Shown here piece by piece: positions 61,595 through 64,000 of a stretch of 64,000 nucleotides of DNA. The first letter of the stretch is position 1. Every line of letters begins with the position of its first letter. This DNA comes from an uncultured Prevotella sp. (lineage in GTDB: Bacteria > Bacteroidota > Bacteroidia > Bacteroidales > Bacteroidaceae), in assembly GCA_947170725.1 (NCBI GenBank), contig CAMVUM010000013.1:1-64000 (forward strand), in the 5' to 3' direction. The notes beneath the pieces are model-generated. The model was not told the origin of the DNA, did no database searches, and saw only the letters and a list, made by a program, of their open reading frames with translations. A program made the translations under genes and the position numbers.

Positions 61595-63754
61595 TCACTT
61601 CAGGAACTCCACGGCTGTCTTGTCCGGTCCGAGGTAGAATCCTGTCCATGGCGGTTGGTTATAGGCTACATTCTCCGTGGCCACGCTCAAACGGTACGGG
61701 ATGTCCTCCATGAGGCAGTTGATGCGGTGGTCAGTGGGAATGGGAGATACATAGATACGCATCTCGCTGCTGTCGTCGGTGCGGGTGATGACCTCCTCAC
61801 GCCAGTCACCGAGGATATCGGCACTGAGACATGGGTTCGACTTTGTTCCGTTGTTGAACTGGCAACCGTCGAACTTCACGATCGGGTGGACCTTTCCCGT
61901 GTTCCAGTCATATTTAGAAACAGTGGCATGGTCGAGCATCTCGCGCAGCAAGTCGCCGTCCCACCAGATGCCGAAGTTGGTCGGCAGACGCATGCCTTTC
62001 ACATAAAGGGCGGTGTCGTCATTATTTGACTGTTCGTCTTTCGCGGAGGAAGAAGTGTCGAGGGAGGATTGAGATTTTTCCTTGCTCTTGCCTTTCTTCA
62101 AGTTGCTATTCTCGCTCCTCAAAACAAGAGGCTTCAATATCTCACCTTTTATCGTCCTTATGCCCTTGCTGTCGGAACTCCACATCTCCAGACCGGGATT
62201 GGTAGGATCTATGTCAGCTGCCATACAACGCCCCACATCAATGGGACTCTTTATCTGAAAGATGATCTCGCCAGTGGCAGCGTCACGCAGTTCACTGCCG
62301 TCGCGGCGGTTTTCGTGGCAGTCCCAAAGCTGAAGGCGGTCGGACGTCGGGTCGAATACGGTGAGGTGCATGGCGTCACCGTGGCCCATTCTTGTGTTAT
62401 AGAGGCCCGTTCCATCGTGGTCGACAGCCATAGAGCCATACGTAATCTCGTCGCAACCGTCGCCGTCAACGTCGGCAATGCGTATGTTGTGGTTGCCCTG
62501 TCCGGCATAACTGCGCCAGCGTTCGTCGTTGGTGTCGAACGTCCAGCGGTTGGTGAGCCGCTTTCCGTCCCAATCCCATGCCGCAATGACAGTTCGGGTG
62601 TAATATCCGCGACAGAATATTCCGCTCGCACGATGACCGTCAAGGTAGCCGACGCCGGCCAGATAGCGTTCCGAACGGTTGCCGCGATTGTCGCCCCAAG
62701 CCCGAAGCTCACCGCGTTCGGGGATATAGTCGACCGTGGCCATGGCCTCACCCGTCAGGCCGTTGAACACCGTGAGATATTCGGGGCCGTCGAGAATACG
62801 GCCGGCACAATATAATATTCCCGGCCACGCATATCTCTCACCGACACGCTGACGGTCCCCCTGTCGGTTTTTGTTGCGGTCGTTTCCGCCGCGCTGACGG
62901 TCTTTCTGCTGTCCTGCCTGCGGCCGGCGCGGCTGCGCCATCCTGCGGGCACGCTCTTCAGCCTCTTTTATGGCGTAAGCGCGGTTTTCCTCAAAATGCT
63001 CCATGGCCTCGGCTATTCCGTATCTCCAATCGGCTTTCGGGTCTCCGATGACCTTCCCCAAGCCGTCAACGGTTCCGTCGGCCGTCTTCACCATCATCTC
63101 GGCACGGCCGTCACCGTCGAAGTCATAGACCATGAACTGGGTATAGTGAGCACCGGCACGGATATTAGGTCCCATGTCGATGCGCCACAGACGCTCGCCG
63201 TTGAGACGGTAGCAGTCAAAGAGCACAGGGCCGGTGAAACCGTCATGGGAATTGTCATGGGCATTGGACGGCTCCCACTTCAATATGATTTCATACTGTC
63301 CGTCACCGTCAACGTCGCCCACACTGGCGTCGTTGGCAAAATATGTGAATGTCCGGCCGTCAGGCGTGATGCCTCCTTCGGGCTTGTCGAGCTTTATCGG
63401 CAGATAGCCCGCAGGCGCACCGGCCTTCAGAATGTACGCCCCGTTCTTTCCGCCGCCGCGTATCTCGTATGTAACGTCGCCATCGGGGACATCCTTATCA
63501 ACGAAGAATGTTCCGCCCGTGGTCAGCGGCCGGTCGTTGAGCTTAACACCGTTACGCAGTATGTCGAACGGTTCTCCTTTGCCGTCACTCGTAAGCGTGC
63601 GCCACGTCACCACGGCCGTGCCGTCCGTCTGGCGCAATGCCACGACGCCGCGGTCGAGACGCTCACGCTGGATTTTCTCCATGTCATAGCGCGGCTGGCA
63701 CCATGCTGAAATGCTGATGCCGGCTGTTATGACGGATAATAGAATTCTCTTCAT
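61595..63754 (-). CDS. PL11 rhamnogalacturonan lyase
   Basis: 719 residues. Signal peptide (about 1-19, ISISAWCQ). An N-terminal beta domain (DRGVVALRQTDGTAVVTWR, the usual PL11 start) is followed by an eight-bladed propeller with calcium-binding blades (DASVGDVDGDGQYEIILKW, VYDFDGDGRAEMMVK, IRIADVDGDGCDEITYG, CLSADILGDWREEVITR). The tail ends PPWTGFYLGPDKTAVEFLK. It cuts the rhamnose-galacturonate backbone of RG-I by beta-elimination. Two low-complexity insertions stand out: Arg/Gln/Asn-rich at about 265-308, and Lys/Ser-rich at about 541-575. They are absent from the family as I know it. Confidence 0.94.
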   Translation of the reverse strand: MKRILLSVITAGISISAWCQPRYDMEKIQRERLDRGVVALRQTDGTAVVTWRTLTSDGKGEPFDILRNGVKLNDRPLTTGGTFFVDKDVPDGDVTYEIRGGGKNGAYILKAGAPAGYLPIKLDKPEGGITPDGRTFTYFANDASVGDVDGDGQYEIILKWEPSNAHDNSHDGFTGPVLFDCYRLNGERLWRIDMGPNIRAGAHYTQFMVYDFDGDGRAEMMVKTADGTVDGLGKVIGDPKADWRYGIAEAMEHFEENRAYAIKEAEERARRMAQPRRPQAGQQKDRQRGGNDRNKNRQGDRQRVGERYAWPGILYCAGRILDGPEYLTVFNGLTGEAMATVDYIPERGELRAWGDNRGNRSERYLAGVGYLDGHRASGIFCRGYYTRTVIAAWDWDGKRLTNRWTFDTNDERWRSYAGQGNHNIRIADVDGDGCDEITYGSMAVDHDGTGLYNTRMGHGDAMHLTVFDPTSDRLQLWDCHENRRDGSELRDAATGEIIFQIKSPIDVGRCMAADIDPTNPGLEMWSSDSKGIRTIKGEILKPLVLRSENSNLKKGKSKEKSQSSLDTSSSAKDEQSNNDDTALYVKGMRLPTNFGIWWDGDLLREMLDHATVSKYDWNTGKVHPIVKFDGCQFNNGTKSNPCLSADILGDWREEVITRTDDSSEMRIYVSPIPTDHRINCLMEDIPYRLSVATENVAYNQPPWTGFYLGPDKTAVEFLK

Positions 63755-63962
63755 GTCGTTTTAGTAGTTTAATGATAAACAAATCAGGTTCTTTCGTCTG
63801 TGGTTATATTCCTATGACGCCATAGCCGCATGAAAGTTTAAGGACATACGGAATTTTCCTGATATATAATACGCGAAGAGCGTCCACCAAAATACAACAC
63901 GTCTGCCAGGGACTTTTATGTATTCTGATGCACGCTCTTCTGACGCTCATATATTAAAAGGG

Positions 63963-63997
63963 TAAAAACGATTCTCTCATAAACTTTCCGAGAGAAT
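63963..63997 (-). terminator. Terminator for a gene beyond the right edge
   Basis: ATTCTCTC (63971-63978) pairs with GAGAGAAT (63990-63997). On the minus strand it is followed by CGTTTTTA, as for a rho-independent terminator. In the rest of 63755-64000 I see no gene. Confidence 0.6.
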
Positions 63998-64000
63998 GTC

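Overview
The window reads as the chromosome of an anaerobic gut- or oral-type Bacteroidales, most like Prevotella or Bacteroides. The evidence is: promoters of the Bacteroidetes form TAnnTTTG instead of TATAAT; a type IX secretion sorting domain; TonB receptors; a hybrid two-component system of the propeller/AraC type; class I fumarase; an HmuYRSTUV-type heme operon; and TPP-riboswitch control of a TonB/PnuT thiamine uptake operon.

Layout. 1-4400 is a visibly AT-rich accessory block, all on the minus strand. It holds an exported zinc-finger protein cut by the left edge, a Sel1-repeat T9SS cargo protein, a gene interrupted by an in-frame stop, and a 5'-truncated transglutaminase-family gene. 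4600-7300 has a SIMPL-domain protein, a lipoprotein and fabI. 7400-15000 is an eight-gene minus-strand operon (SpoIIM-like, membrane protein, DUF4129, DUF4350, MoxR, DUF58, SprT-like, PAP2), divergent from an RDD membrane protein. 16300-22200 has panE, then dxs-trkA-trkH. 22200-24300 is a DUF4435 plus ABC-type ATPase pair that resembles the PARIS phage-defence arrangement. 24300-31900 holds housekeeping genes: DMT transporter, YitT, ClpB, ferritin, a BaiN-type flavoprotein and carbonic anhydrase. 31900-35100 is the thiamine uptake operon behind a TPP riboswitch. 35400-39800 has an HD hydrolase, fumarase and pabB/pabC.

40600-50100 is a seven-gene heme operon: an extra calycin-like lipoprotein, then HmuY, HmuR, the giant CobN-like HmuS, HmuT, HmuU and HmuV. 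The likely route is capture by surface lipoprotein, outer-membrane import by HmuR, iron release by HmuS, and energisation or partner roles for the ExbB-like HmuU and HmuV. 50100-63800 is a rhamnogalacturonan-type pectin locus: a hybrid sensor kinase/AraC regulator, GH27, GH78 and GH28 enzymes and a PL11 lyase, without SusC/SusD in the window.

Unexplained structure. A roughly 390-nt intergenic element rich in GTAAGG/CCTTAC and CGGGGC/GCCCCG palindromes occurs twice in opposite orientation (15916-16306 and 39927-40314), with a core-only relative near 54890. One copy lies exactly at the broken edge of a gene remnant. Several gene ends carry long perfect hairpins (35-bp, 30-bp, 22-bp and 21-bp arms). 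Two genes have a promoter box 4-5 bases from the start codon, which predicts leaderless mRNAs. No tRNA, rRNA, CRISPR array or transposase gene was recognised.
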